From Microvelia longipes (lineage: Eukaryota; Arthropoda; Insecta; Hemiptera; Veliidae), in the NCBI GenBank assembly GCA_018340805.1, contig JACMZG010000008.1, forward strand, positions 74,580,249-74,644,248: 64,000 bases of DNA, given 5' to 3'. Made by a program: the position numbers and the translations under genes. The notes under the pieces were generated by a model. The model worked only from the letters and a program-made list of their open reading frames with translations. It ran no database searches and was not told the origin of the DNA. The number at the start of each line of letters is the position of its first letter. Position 1 is the stretch's first letter. This document shows, one piece after another, positions 1 through 11,544 of the stretch.

Positions 1-390
1 TAGAATATCTCAATATTATTAGTTTTACAGTTCTCTACTAGGTAGCGCTAGTTGTCAAAAATGTCTGTTTACGTAAAATTGAGGTTCAAATTATTGTAAA
101 GATAAATATAAAATTAAGTTATAATTAACTCTAAAGTAAGTTTTTATTCTATTTTTGTTATATTAACGTTTTAGCACGAATAAATTTACGTAAAATCATT
201 CCTAGGGTTGATTTTATAAAAGCTAGGAGAAGGCTAGGAAGAAGCTAGGAACAACCTAGGAACAACCTAGGAGAGATTTCAAAAACTGATTCTGAATACC
301 GCTAGGCCTAGGAGAAAGCTAGGAACAACCTAGGAGAAGGCTAGGAACAACTAGGAGATTTTTTTTAAAATGATTCTGAATACGGGCCTT
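1..390. repeat. CTAGGA-rich dispersed repeat, copy 1
   Basis: This stretch recurs almost unchanged at 40716-41096, and its CTAGGA-rich end recurs in opposite orientation near 38152-38400. The distal half is a run of short imperfect units around AGGAACAACCTAGGAGA, and it ends with ATTCTGAATACGGGCCTT. It has no coding potential. It may be a MITE or satellite-like non-autonomous element; the window edge cuts this copy, so its true start is unknown. Confidence 0.75.
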
Positions 391-400
391 ATAGTTCGAC

Positions 401-667
401 AGATGTGTCAAAATAAAACTATAAGTAAACAAACTTGACAGGTGTCCATTAATTAAAAACTGACTTTGCCATAGAGATATGCTTGCTACAGAGTAATTTA
501 ATTTTGTTTTGTTTATTTCTTTAGAACCAAAAGGGCCTCTATAACAATAACACCTTTTAGATTTATAGTTTGAAAGATGTGTCAAAATAAAACTATAAGT
601 AAACAAACTTGACAGGTGTCCATTTAATAAAAACTGACTTTGCCATAGAGATATTCTTGCTATAGAG
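401..667. repeat. Direct duplication of a ~93-bp segment
   Basis: A segment beginning AGATGTGTCAAAATAAAACT occurs at 401-493 and again at 575-667 with few differences, a period of 174 bp. Both copies end in CATAGAGATAT..., the terminal sequence of the abundant 8-bp-TSD MITE family. The intervening 80 bp are unique. No gene is seen here. Confidence 0.8.
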
Positions 668-1159
668 AGGCCCTTGATATTGATTTATAACAGCGCAGGT
701 CTTAAATTTTAGAGGCAAACTTACCTCTCAATGGTTACCCACTGTTTATTGCTCGAGAGGGTTATAAACACGCTTAAATTATCACTCACTAAAGTGGCTA
801 AGTATAATCCAAAATTTAAAATTAAATAAGCACAAATGACTTAACAAGCACCACAAATGTAACAATCAGGAGAAGAACAGAAAAAAGTTTAGAAGCAAAC
901 TTGACAACCTTGATAACTAACCTGCGTTTGGTGCCTTTTTCCATTATAACCATGGGGAAGGTAAGTTTGCTCCTATTTCTCTATCTCATATAACTTCCAT
1001 GGGGTCAGAAAAGTTCATCCCCTTATTTAAGATCCTTGCACTCTTAGAGGAAGTTAAAATGAGGTTACATACAGCCCCTGCGAAAGAACCAAAAATATGT
1101 TTTAAGCTTCTTAATTTATTAGGATAGGGTACGCCCTCTCTAGTAATATCTCTATGGAT
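645..1159. mobile_element. 8-bp-TSD MITE (family A), interrupted copy
   Basis: The left end reads CATAGAGATATTCTTGC and the right end CTCTAGTAATATCTCTATG, the inverted termini of family A. Flanks GACTTTGC and GATTTTCC agree at 6 of 8 positions, compatible with an old 8-bp target duplication. The middle is replaced by a fragment of another MITE (family B, 691-1038), so this appears to be a nested insertion. Confidence 0.6.
691..1038. mobile_element. 6-bp-TSD MITE (family B), 5'-truncated copy
   Basis: This matches the inner part and right end of the full copies at 29387-29896 and 51569-52249, sharing CAGCGCAGGTCTTAAA, the block around GACGCCTTTTT and the terminus TTTAAGATCCTTG. The left terminal inverted repeat is missing. 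It is non-coding. Confidence 0.75.
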
Positions 1160-1616
1160 TTTCCTTAATGTCTAATTAATGTAACTTCGAAAAATTAAGT
1201 TATATGACATCGTAATATTGCCTATTATAGAAACCTCATGAAATCCTAAAAACAATGATACTAATATCACTATATTCCAATATTTTTTTATGAAACAATT
1301 TTTTTGACTTATACAAAGAAAAATGTCTGTTTTAATGTCCCATATTTTTTTTTCTTTTTTTTAAATAAATAAATAATTACAAAAAAAAATTATAAGAAAG
1401 GTAAACCCACATAATAGGAAGAAAGCTCCAGGGCTATGTAGGTAAAATATTGCCTTCTCATTTTCTTGGCTTGGAAAGTTTTTACATTTGTTCAACAAAT
1501 TATGTACATCTCTAAATATGTTTTATTTTTTATTTTCCATAATTAGTACTAAGAGGCAGCATCCTCATTATAAATATTTTTAAATCTGTCGGTAAAAGAT
1601 TTAAAAATAGTAGTGG

Positions 1617-2117
1617 GGTAACAAACAATAAGGAAACAGGGAAGTAACAAGTAAAAAGAAAGTTTAGAAGTAGCTAGCAAAAAGAAAGTAGAGGAGTAAC
1701 AAACAAATAAGAAATAGGAAAGTAACGAGTAAAAAGGAAGTTGGGAAGTAGCTAGCAAAAAGAAAGTAGAGGAGTAACAAACAAAAAAGAAAGTAGAGGA
1801 GTAACAAACAAAAGAAAGTAGAGGAGTAACAAACAAAAAAGAAAGTAGAGGAGTAACAACAAAAAAGAAGTAGAGGAGTAACAAACAAAAAGAAATAGGA
1901 AAGTAACGAGTTAAAAGAAAGTTGGGAAGTAGCTAGCAAAAAGAAAGTAGAGGAGTAACAAACAAAAAAGAAAGTAGAGGAGTAACAAACAAAAAAGAAA
2001 GTAGAGGAGTAACAAACAAAAAAGAAAGTAGAGGAGTAACAAACAAAAAAGAAATAGGAAAGTAACGAGTAAAAAGAAATTAGAGAAATAACGAGCAAAA
2101 TAAAAGAAGGGGAGTAA
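1617..2117. repeat. Minisatellite, ~27-bp unit
   Basis: Tandem units close to AAGAAAGTAGAGGAGTAACA plus an A-rich spacer are repeated about 17 times, with a variant unit containing GAAGTAGCTAGC. Because the period is near a multiple of three, long open frames of Tyr/Phe/Leu/Ser appear on the minus strand; these are repeat artefacts. Confidence 0.9.
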
Positions 2118-2631
2118 GAAACTATAGTTACTTTGTAACTTTATTTTAGAGAAAGAAAATAGGGGAAAACCCAAATAATTGTCAATAAGTAATTATAAAC
2201 AATTAAAGGAATATTAATAAAATTCCTTGAAGGTAATATTCATTATGTTTAATTGACATTTAAATTCTTAATTCTGTCATTAAAATCATTAATCCCTTTA
2301 AAAAGATGCATTTTCGTTCATAAGAAAACGTAATTTATTTAGTTGAAAAAATTATTAAATAAAAAAAAATCAGGTTCGGAGTACCTTGGTACTTTTCTTC
2401 ATTACATCAGATTCGCAATACTTATCCTATCTACTTCGGACTCGCTTCGCTCGGACTCACCAGTATAGACATTCGTTTTATTTCCAGACCTCGCTTGATT
2501 TTTGAGCGACTCTAAGGGTTAGGAATCGCTGGTATAAAGTGTATAATTGCAAATAAATAAATTATTTGTATTTCTATCCAAGTTTGAAGTGGCCTAAAAT
2601 TTAAAAATCTTGTAAATTTTTAAGGTGGTAC

Positions 2632-2799
2632 TATAGTATAACACACGGTTTAAATCAGTCGACAGCACGGGAAAATAATGGGAAATAGCCAATGAGGATG
2701 TTAAACCCCGCTCACGATTTCAAATCAGGCTAACGTTATTGGTTTCTTAACACTATTTTCCCATGCTGTCAATTGATTTTAACCGTGTGTTATGCTATA
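2632..2799. mobile_element. Palindromic MITE, CACACGG family (family C)
   Basis: About 168 bp with long inverted termini: ATAACACACGGTTTAAATCA at the left pairs with TTAACCGTGTGTTAT at the right, and inner blocks GGGAAAATA and TATTTTCCC also pair. Relatives lie at 26072-26235, 31182-31353, 35308-35487 and, as a longer form, 42990-43900. The region 2800-3400 holds no recognisable feature. Confidence 0.8.
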
Positions 2800-3444
2800 A
2801 ATAATTTTTGACATATGTAAACCATCTTTTACGTATAATTTTAAGTCTCGCATCAATAATATAAAACTATAAAATATAATACTATATTATATATTACTAT
2901 GTAATATAATACTATATAATATAATAGAAATACAAATACAAGACACTACAATACAAATATAAAAGGTGGATCAAGTGTGATTAGTGTTCTTAAAAGCCAA
3001 AAATAAGGAATTTTCATTCTTGACAAATTCTTTCTATTGACAAAGCTTTAATTTTGAATTAAAATGTCCAATTAGTACACAGTAGATATTTATTCTCTCA
3101 AAATAGCGGTCACCAGGGGAAAATTGCCTTGTATTTATCACTAGAACCAAAAAAGCCTAATCAAATTTTACCTTCCAATTACCGTTTTTATATTTTTTTT
3201 GGTAAAATCCGGTGTTGCATGAGACACCCAAAGTTAACTAAACTCCCAAAAAGAATTTTCCTTTCCACAAAAAAGTACTGCAAGTTTTATTAAATTATCT
3301 CAAACGTTCAAAAAATAAGAGGACTGGGGTAGACTTTTGGTCCACCCTGTATATCATTGCCAATAACTTAAAAATTAAATGGCTATCAATTTTTGACAAC
3401 TTGTTCCTAGGTTTTTGCTATCTGACAATATGTCGTACCTTAAA

Positions 3445-3835
3445 AAAATTCTGGCACAAAGGTCTGCATGCTGAGCAAATTTCCTTTGAAATGCGTGTTT
3501 TCGTGCTTATCGATACATTTTTACCTCCACATTATTATTTATAACTCGAGCAAAAGGATTTCACATTTACCCACTTTTTTTGTGGGGTTTTGAAAGGAAA
3601 TGCGCTAATTAATTGCTTCAATTTTACTAAATTTTACACACCATTATTTCCACTTAATTAAAACTCAGTTAATAATGCTTATCACAGAAATATTTTAGTG
3701 CATTTCCTTTCAAAAACACAGAACCAATTGAGTGAGTAGAAGTAATGCTACGGCTCAAGTTATAAAACATAAACCGGAAGCAAAAATGGATAGTTAAGCA
3801 CAGAAGTGCTCAACTATCCAAAAGGAAATTCGCCT
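3445..3835. repeat. Dispersed foldback repeat (family E), copy 1
   Basis: It contains CCTTTGAAATGCGTGTTTTC, an AAAGGAAATGCGC block and, inverted downstream, GCATTTCCTTTCAAA. The same order is seen at 19485-19870, 55430-55695 and 62155-62455, with short fragments at 6190 and 7258. It is non-coding, and its class is unknown. Confidence 0.65.
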
Positions 3836-4602
3836 GTCATGACGATCAGAGCTCATTATGACTGCCTAAAATGTTGTAAAGAACTAAATAAGCAAGGGCT
3901 AACACAGTTTTAAATAACTTAGGGTGTAAAATGCGCATTTCCTTTGAATTTCTGCAGGAAAATTGAGAAACAAGTAAAATTGCTTCAGTCCCAATTATAA
4001 AGCATAAACCGAAACCCAGAGCATGAACTTGATTGGTGAGCAAGAAGCCAAGGATTTCAAATAAATTCCGGTTTGCGTACCTCCGAGACAGATATTTTAC
4101 TTAAAAATAATTGTTATTTCTTGTTACACTGTACATTACATTTGTGTACAGAGAGTGATCTCAAAACAGATGCGTCCTAAAAATCTATTTTAGTTCGTGT
4201 TGTCTGAGTCACTTTGTTTTATTCGGTACTCGGCTTTGTTTATAAATCTAATGGGGTTTTCTCTAAACAAAAGTATAAGAAATGTCTTTGATCGTTTAAA
4301 ATTTATTTTCATGTACCTTTTGCGTTTAATGAACTCAGTTTTAAACAAGTTTAACGATTTATTTTGTATAACAATTTAACAATTTAATGAACATAGTTTA
4401 TTTTTAACAGAAATAAATACTGCTTTCCTTTGTACCTTTACCATTATAAAAAAAACTGGCGCGATCTGCAAGCTAGAAAATTCCCTATAAAATACTAGCT
4501 TTCTTGCCTTGCTTATCGGCAATTAAATAAGTTATCGGTTTACGCTCCGTGACGCGAGCATTACCACTTGTTAATACATTTTTTATGAAATGTTAATAAA
4601 GT

Positions 4603-4611
4603 ATATATATA

Positions 4612-4690
<79 letters not shown>

Positions 4691-4695
4691 ATATA

Positions 4696-4738
<43 letters not shown>

Positions 4739-4753
4739 TAATATATATATAAT

Positions 4754-4799
<46 letters not shown>
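4603..4799. repeat. (TA)n microsatellite
   Basis: About 195 bp of alternating TA with scattered phase slips (ATTATA). The sequence on either side (4080-4600 and 4800-7340) is AT-rich with no recognisable gene; short open frames there lack codon structure or homology I can name. Confidence 0.95.
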
Positions 4800-4801
<2 letters not shown>

Positions 4802-7340
4802 CGCTCATATCAAGAAATCGAATAATTTTGACACTCTGCACAAGTCTCAGAACCTGGCCATAGGTTGAATAATACTATGATATATTATTAATGATATATA
4901 AATGATATATTATTAATTTTGAATTCGCTCTTTTTTACTTTAATTTTACTTTAAATGCTTTTTTAAGTTTATCTAGTTCATCACAATATATTACAATGGA
5001 CAATAGTTAAGTTGGAATAAGGAATATAATGTTAGTTCTTCATAAAGCAGCAAATTACCTCTTTAACATGACATTTAAACGTAACATCTCTGTGCATTAG
5101 GAAGAGCCGAGATATACTTTAAGGTTCACTAAGCAACACTAATGAGACTCAGTGTCAGCACCAGTGCCTGAACAACAATGTCTTACAAGTCCTAGGATTA
5201 GCATAAATGGAACCTTAACGAAATTAAAGATAAAGAATCTCTCCACAGACAACTTTGTTTATTTACAAATTACTCAAAGCGCTTTTGACCTAAGAAGAGG
5301 CCATCATCAGTGCCTGACAAACAAAAAAGAAAATACAAGATTAATAAACTCAAAGATAACAAAATAAAAAAAATACAAATAAATAAATAATATCTTTTAT
5401 TTAATATCAAATAAAAATATAATCTTTTATTTCGAACAGTGTCTTAATACTTAAAAAATTAGGAAGCTAATAATTGGTAAACATTTTAGACAAAGTTTTG
5501 TCAAGTTTGGTATTCTCACTTTGTTTATGAGTCCCCTGGATCTTTTAAAACAGGCGTCAGCTCAATCAACCAACCTTTCATCCCTAAATTCGAAAACAAC
5601 CGGAATAACTACTTTCTTAAAATTGGCCCTAAGGCAATTAAGTGATCAAAGGCCCCTGTTATTTAACATTACTCTCCGTTAATTCCGAGGGACACCTATA
5701 TGTTTGATGATAAAATAAAAGTGATGTTTATGTTATTTTGAGGTAATATGACCAAGAAGTGGCCACTCGACGCGCCTCTGTTATTCTACATAGCTCTCTG
5801 AAAATTATAGACTACCAAGAGTTTTGGTACTCTGAAAAACCACGCCCTCTCTCCTTTTTGATGCCATTGTTTCAGTTCTCTTTTTAATAATGAAATAAAA
5901 AAACGTTATTGAATTCGAGTATGAAGAAGCCTGAAGTTCATAGTCACGGCTCGTTGAATATGAGACATGTCTATAAAACTTGAAACATACGTATGGAAAG
6001 AAGTCCTTTACTTATATTCCTGTCCTGTCTCTTACTATATATACTTATAATGTAATAAAAATAAAATATTAAAGAAAATAGAGAAGAAGTTAAATATTTA
6101 TAATAATTAAAATTTATTTAAACCGTCCATTCTCTTTAAAAAGACAATACTTATATTCCCTATTATAGATTAGATAATTTATATAAAAAATCTCGCGCAG
6201 AGGTCCGCAAGCCACGTAAATTTTTTGGACCCACTCTCGGGCGTCCCCACCTCATGAGCTATCTCAATGAGAATAGGGAGGATGTTGGCATTTCCTCATC
6301 ATCAGTTGAGAAGAAATTTCCAGCTGTGATAAAAACAACGCAACTGAAACTAAGGTTGAAACCCTTATTTCAGTGAAATATGCTATTTTTGTTTAAAGAC
6401 TTTATATTATGAATATTTCATGAAGTCTTTAAGCATTTGTTCCTTGTCCTATTGACGTGTAGAGTTTGTATTGTGGCATAATATATATGTTGCTATGAAT
6501 AGCTTAGGTACTAATTATGATAATTAAGTATAAGACTCAGTATGTTATACAATCCAAGCGTAAATATTATGACAAATGAGATGTGTTGTTTATAAGACGA
6601 GACACCGCCTTCGTCTGACTCATGCAATCAGACGTTAGTCTCAGATCACTCACTCTGTAAATTGTTCTGTAAACATGACAGATGTTAATTTTAAATTTAT
6701 ACTAAATCTTTTTTTATTAATTTTATCCCTATGTAACTTTACATATGTGTCATAATGTGTTAAGTGTATAAGTATTAATAATGTGTGTTCGTAAATCAAA
6801 CTTGATTAGAGCGCAGAACTGTTTGTTGATAACATTGATAACTGAGAGAGGATGCTTATTAAAGGCTCTTGTGGAGAGAAGTTAATTTGATAAAATTTTT
6901 AATGAATTTTATTTATAACTCTAGTGTCGATTAATTAATAAAACATTATCATTAGATGGTAAATTACGTAACATTCATAATTAGAGAGGCATTTCAATAA
7001 AAACCGTAAAAATCTTGATTCTATCATGCTAAAAATTTATGCGGTAAATGGAAAGTTTAAAACTTTAGTAACTAACCGGAAAACTCTAAAATACGGTCGA
7101 CAACAACAAGTTTCGAATGGGATGTCGTTTTCAATACAATTTAAGGGGCTTATTTAAAAAAAAAAAACCGGAGCTAATTAATATTCTTTCCATATTTTAT
7201 GGCCAAGGGTTTATCCTTATTTTCTCTATGGATAAACTTCTAATAAACAATATTTTGGCGTGGAGGTCCGCTAGCTTATGCGTGTTTTCTTGCAAAACAA
7301 TTTATTCCTTAACATTTAGTTATTAACTTTCTTGCCCTAC
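4800..7340. other. Intergenic stretch with no recognised gene
   Basis: This is AT-rich sequence with stop codons in all frames. Only a short family-E fragment (around 6190, AGAGGTCCGCAAGCC) and another near 7258 (GGAGGTCCGCTAGC) could be linked to other parts of the window. Nothing else can be supported. Confidence 0.6.
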
Positions 7341-7800
7341 AGTCTGATATCACATCATACGATACGTCTGACATTTACATGAACGATACAGTCCGACATT
7401 CACAAAATACGATACAATCCGACATTCACATCATACGATACAGCTGATATTCACATCATACGATACAGCTGATATTCACATCATACGAAACAATTTATTT
7501 AACACATCAATTTATTCCTTAACATTTAGTTATTTACTTTCTTGCCCTACAGTCTGATATCCACATCATACGATACAGTCTGACATTCACATCATACGAT
7601 ACAGTCCGACATTCACATCATACGATACAGCTGATATTCACATCATACGATACAGCTGATATTCACATCATACGATACAGTCTGATATTCACATCATACG
7701 AAACAGTCTGATATTCACATCATACGAAACAATCTGATATTCACATCATACGAGAGAGCTGATATTCACATCATACGATACAGTCTGGCATTCACATCAT
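7341..7800. repeat. Minisatellite, ~25-26-bp unit
   Basis: Units near GATATTCACATCATACGATA with CAG(T/C)CTGA or CAGCTGA variants are repeated about 16 times. A ~45-bp segment (TTTATTCCTTAACATTTAGT followed by CTTTCTTGCCCTAC) precedes the array at about 7299-7341 and recurs inside it at about 7510-7552, a higher-order duplication. Confidence 0.9.
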
Positions 7801-7801
7801 G

Positions 7802-8107
7802 ACCCTTCTGTTAAATTATCAAACATCGAAAAAGTAACCTAAACTCCTCCCATTAATATTATAAGCAAATGAACAGTACAGAATTACAATAATTCATACC
7901 TTAGAAAGTATAATTTAGAATACAAATCAAGACATATACAATGTGCGATAAGCCGGCAGTGAATAAATTATGATACCCTTAACACACTTTAGGAAGAGGT
8001 TTTTATGAGGTTATACAGAGTCCCTAAGCCCCAAAAAATTGTTTTAAGACTCTCAATGTCAATGAATTGGGATAGGGTATGCCCCTCATGTAACACATAT
8101 CTAAGTA
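7802..8107. mobile_element. 8-bp-TSD MITE (family A), diverged copy
   Basis: The internal landmarks of family A occur in order: AACATCGAAAAAGTAACCT, CAGTACAGAATTACAATAA, a block like ATGAGGTTATACAGAG, and GGATAGGGTATGCCCCTC. The outer ends have decayed, so no target duplication is readable. Confidence 0.75.
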
Positions 8108-8329
8108 TGGCTCTTATGAAAAATAACGTGTGAACAGTTAGAGTTGAGACCCCTGCCAAACCCTGCGTTTGAACGAAGCAACTATATATGACTTAGGACG
8201 AGTGAAGCATGTCCGAAGCAAAGAATGAGCATATAGCGAACGATGTGATGAGGAAAGTTCCGAAGCACCCCAACCCAATTTTTTTAAATTTAGCCATTTT
8301 TTCCTTCTTTTTGGCCTTCTTCCTTTTTC

Positions 8330-8620
8330 TCAAAGAAAAAATGAGCTTTTGAGGTTGGGGTCATGGAGGGGGTGAGTGGGGGAGGTAGATTTTTTTTGAA
8401 AAGGGGGTATCCCTGATCATGAAGACCCCCTTCATGATGTAAGTATGACTCCCCCCCCCCATTATGTATGTATGTAAGTATCTACGAGATTTTTGTGTCC
8501 AAGACGTTTCTATGGGACACGATCACTTTCGAACGCTTTCTTATAAAACTTGGTTCATTAAGCTACAAACATTTCAAAAAATTATAAATCTTCATATAGT
8601 ATTTAGATTGGACCTAATTT
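8330..8620. repeat. Dispersed repeat shared with 18775-19080
   Basis: Both places carry a GAGCTTTTGAGGTTGGGGTCAT-like block, a G-rich run, CCTGATCATGAA, then ACGAGATTTTTGTGTCCAAG and TTTCTATGG. The copy here also has a C10 run at about 8451. The sequence just before (8165-8280) resembles the CGAAGCGAGTCC-type tail of the 5S-like repeat. No coding function is apparent. Confidence 0.65.
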
Positions 8621-8700
8621 GTTTATAAATATACTACTATGTATGGATCACAAACATACGCAGTTTTACTGTATTATCTGTATTATTTCTGGTTATATTG

Positions 8701-8839
8701 ATATATATATATATATATATATAAATATATAATTATATATAATATATAAATATATATATATAATATATATATTATATATTATATATATATATATATAATA
8801 TATATATATATATAATAATATATATATATATATATATAT
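8701..8839. repeat. (TA)n microsatellite
   Basis: Alternating TA with phase slips over about 140 bp. It is followed at about 8900-8950 by a partial family-C terminus (ACGACACAAGGCTAATATCA). Confidence 0.93.
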
Positions 8840-9214
8840 GTCAAACAAAATATTACGTCATTGATTGACGTAATGTAAATAAATAACGTGTTTTTACTAT
8901 TGTACGACACAAGGCTAATATCAGTTGACAGTGCAAGCGACTAAGAGGCCGAAGGCCTATTGTTTTTATTTCTCTCGTCCTTGTTTTCCTTTTTGAGGAT
9001 CCTGGAGGGGCGTAAGACTCATAATTAGGTATGCATTTCATAAAAAAAAAACACAAAAATAAATCCTTACCTGTGCTAATAACTATTCAATTGACCTTTA
9101 GTTTCAAGCTGATTTTATTTGTTACCAACGTAACAGCTTTACTTTGAATTGTGCTAGTGAGCTAAACAAAGATAGCTCTAGACTAAAGTCAACTAAACTA
9201 CTTTTTACTTTCAT

Positions 9215-9795
9215 CATTTATACCGTAGGTGTATAGGAAAAGCAACGTATTTTCAAAAATATCCGAAACCTGGATTTCACCTGAATTATCCGTTTCAAGT
9301 GTTTTTAAAAACCTCCTGAGAGGTTTTTAAAAGTCGTGTGTCTGTATGTGTGTGTATATGTGTCTGTCATCATCGTAGCTCCCAGGGGGTTTATGCTAAA
9401 ATGTTAAAACTTAGAACAAAAATCAATCTTTAGGCCTAGCTAAGCAATCCGGTAAATAATTTTCATAAGACGTCTTTATTGGAAATAATGACAAAGCAAA
9501 CATTTCAAAAATTCATATTTTTATTCAACTTTATTGATTATTGTCTACAATAAATGTGTTTTACATAGTGCTCATACTGGTTTATCATCGTAGCTCCCAG
9601 CGGGTTTATGCTAAAATGTTAAAACTTAGAACAAAAATCAATCTTTAGGCCTGGTTAAGCTATTCGGTAAATAATTTTCACAAGAAGTCTTTATTGAAAA
9701 TAATGACAAAGCAAAAATTTCAAAAATTCATATTTTTTTAACTTGATTGATTATTGTCTACATTTAATGTATTTGACATAGTGCTCATACTGGTT
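9215..9795. repeat. Left part of the long 5S-like repeat with 215-bp tandem duplication
   Basis: It begins with TATACCGTAGGTGTATAGGA, the left landmark also seen near 16996, 23262, 23421 and 48967. A 215-bp segment starting CATCGTAGCTCCCAG is present twice head to tail (9371-9585 and 9586-9795) with about 90 percent identity. It is non-coding. Confidence 0.7.
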
Positions 9796-9929
9796 AAAGT
9801 GACTTGGCAGTCTTGATAAAGGAGGAATCACCCAGTGGTGATACTCCTTGGCATGGTTTGGCAAATGTTGATAAAACTCGAAAAAAAGTTTTGATTTATT
9901 TGAGATTTGGCACGCATTTAGCCCTATAA

Positions 9930-10215
9930 GACTAACGTATGTGCCAAGATAGATAATAGATGATTAGATGAAACTTGGCATATATGGTGGTCTTATATAT
10001 GTCTACATGCATGCTAAATCTCTAATCATTTAAACAATTTTGTCCTGTTCTATAAATTTTTGAAATTTTTATTGAGTCGTTAATGCCAATTAATGATGTC
10101 ATAGCAAATTATTTTCCAGAGAGCACTTAGGTCTAAAGATTGATTTTAGTACCAAGTTTTAACTCTCAAGCATAAATACGCTGAGAGCTACGACGATAAC
10201 ACACACATAGTTAGG
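9930..10215. repeat. Dispersed repeat shared with 24760-25020
   Basis: Both segments read ...GATGAAACT(T/C)(G/T)GCA..., then TAAATTTTTGAAATTTTTATTGA-like blocks, TAATGACGTCAT, and GGGAGCTACGATGATAACA-like ends. This is probably an internal part of the long 5S-like repeat family. No gene is seen. Confidence 0.6.
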
Positions 10216-10486
10216 CAACTTCGTGAAAACAGAATAATTTAGGTGAAATCCTGAATTTTTTTCTGTTTTGGTATAAATGAGGAAAAGTAAAAAAAACCTT
10301 TGTATATCTGATATCCAGCTATGATCTGTGCCACGATGGAAATACCCAGTATCATTGGTTTGTAACAGGACGATTATAACGTCATCTTAGGGTATTCTTG
10401 AATATCCTTGTATTAGTCTATTTTTGAGATATTTAGGTCATCTCTGATTCATTAAATGCGTCATCTTAACTTTACTCATTCGTATT

Positions 10487-11062
10487 AATAGAGCTATTAT
10501 TACTAGAGGCCCTATAGGTGTAATTTGGAAACATCGAAAAAGTGGCCTGACAACCTTCGCTAAATATATAAACAAACAATCAGTACAAAATTACAATAAC
10601 TTATACAGTAAAACGTTAAAAATACAAATCAAAACACAAAACATGTGCGGGAAACCAAAATAAATTGATTAAACCTTAACTCACTCTTGATAGAGTTTTC
10701 AATAAGGTTACATAGAGCCCCTGAGAGCATGGAGATATTATTACTAGAGATGCCCTATAGGTTAAATTGTGAAACATCGAAAAAGTAACCTGACCACCTT
10801 CATTTTTGATTATTTGATTTTAAATATAATCAAATAATCAGTACAAAATTACAATAAATTATATAGAAGAATGTTAAAAATACAAATCAAAACACAAACA
10901 ATATGAGGGAAGCCAAAATCAATTGATTTATTTTAACCTTACCTTACTCTTAAAAAAGGTTTAAATGAGGTTACACAGAGCCCTTGAGAGCCCCAAAAAG
11001 ATGTTTCAGGCCTCTTAACGTATTGTTATAGGCTATACCCTCTCTAGTATTATATCTCTATG
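10487..11062. mobile_element. Tandem dimer of family-A MITE within one 8-bp TSD
   Basis: Two head-to-tail family-A copies abut at about 10727/10728. The first has its left end (AATAGAGCTATTATTACTAG) but lacks its last ~100 bp; the second is full length (about 335 bp), ending TATATCTCTATG. The direct 8-bp duplication TTCGTATT is found only outside the pair, at 10479-10486 and 11063-11070. This fits insertion as a unit, or insertion of one copy followed by internal duplication or nested insertion. Confidence 0.85.
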
Positions 11063-11544
11063 TTCGTATTTATGTAAATAGAATAAAAAGTTACTATTGC
11101 CTTACTACCCTTAGACTTATTTACAAAAATCCATAATTTCATATTTAAAATGTAAATTATATTTTGTGTTAATTTTGTATGAAAATTCATACAAAATTAA
11201 TATAATTATCTAAAATAATCTATTTTCGAAAATTTTCTAACACCCGAAAAGTGTTAAAAAAACACATATCGGATGTTATTAACCGGAAAAGTGTTTCGGG
11301 TTAAAAGTCGGGTTTTTATGCTAAAAGTCAAATTTTGGCATAAAATGCATGAAATACTGTACTTCGAAAACAAAATTATATCGTAAGAAATTAAATATCA
11401 ATATTACAAAATTGGGGTAACTTTTATAGATTGGGTAATTTTTTTTTAGATAGAGAGATGGTATAGCTTACTTGTTTTACAATTACGGATTAAATTTTGC
11501 TTCAGGTGGTGATTTTACAAAGGATAATACGTCGAACGGGAATT

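Noticed and set aside
1549..2174. Minus-strand hydrophobic frames that look like repeated membrane segments
   Set aside because: These are translations of a 27-bp A-rich minisatellite.
1617..7800. CRISPR-like arrays
   Set aside because: The tandem repeats have no unique spacers of constant length and the genome is eukaryotic.
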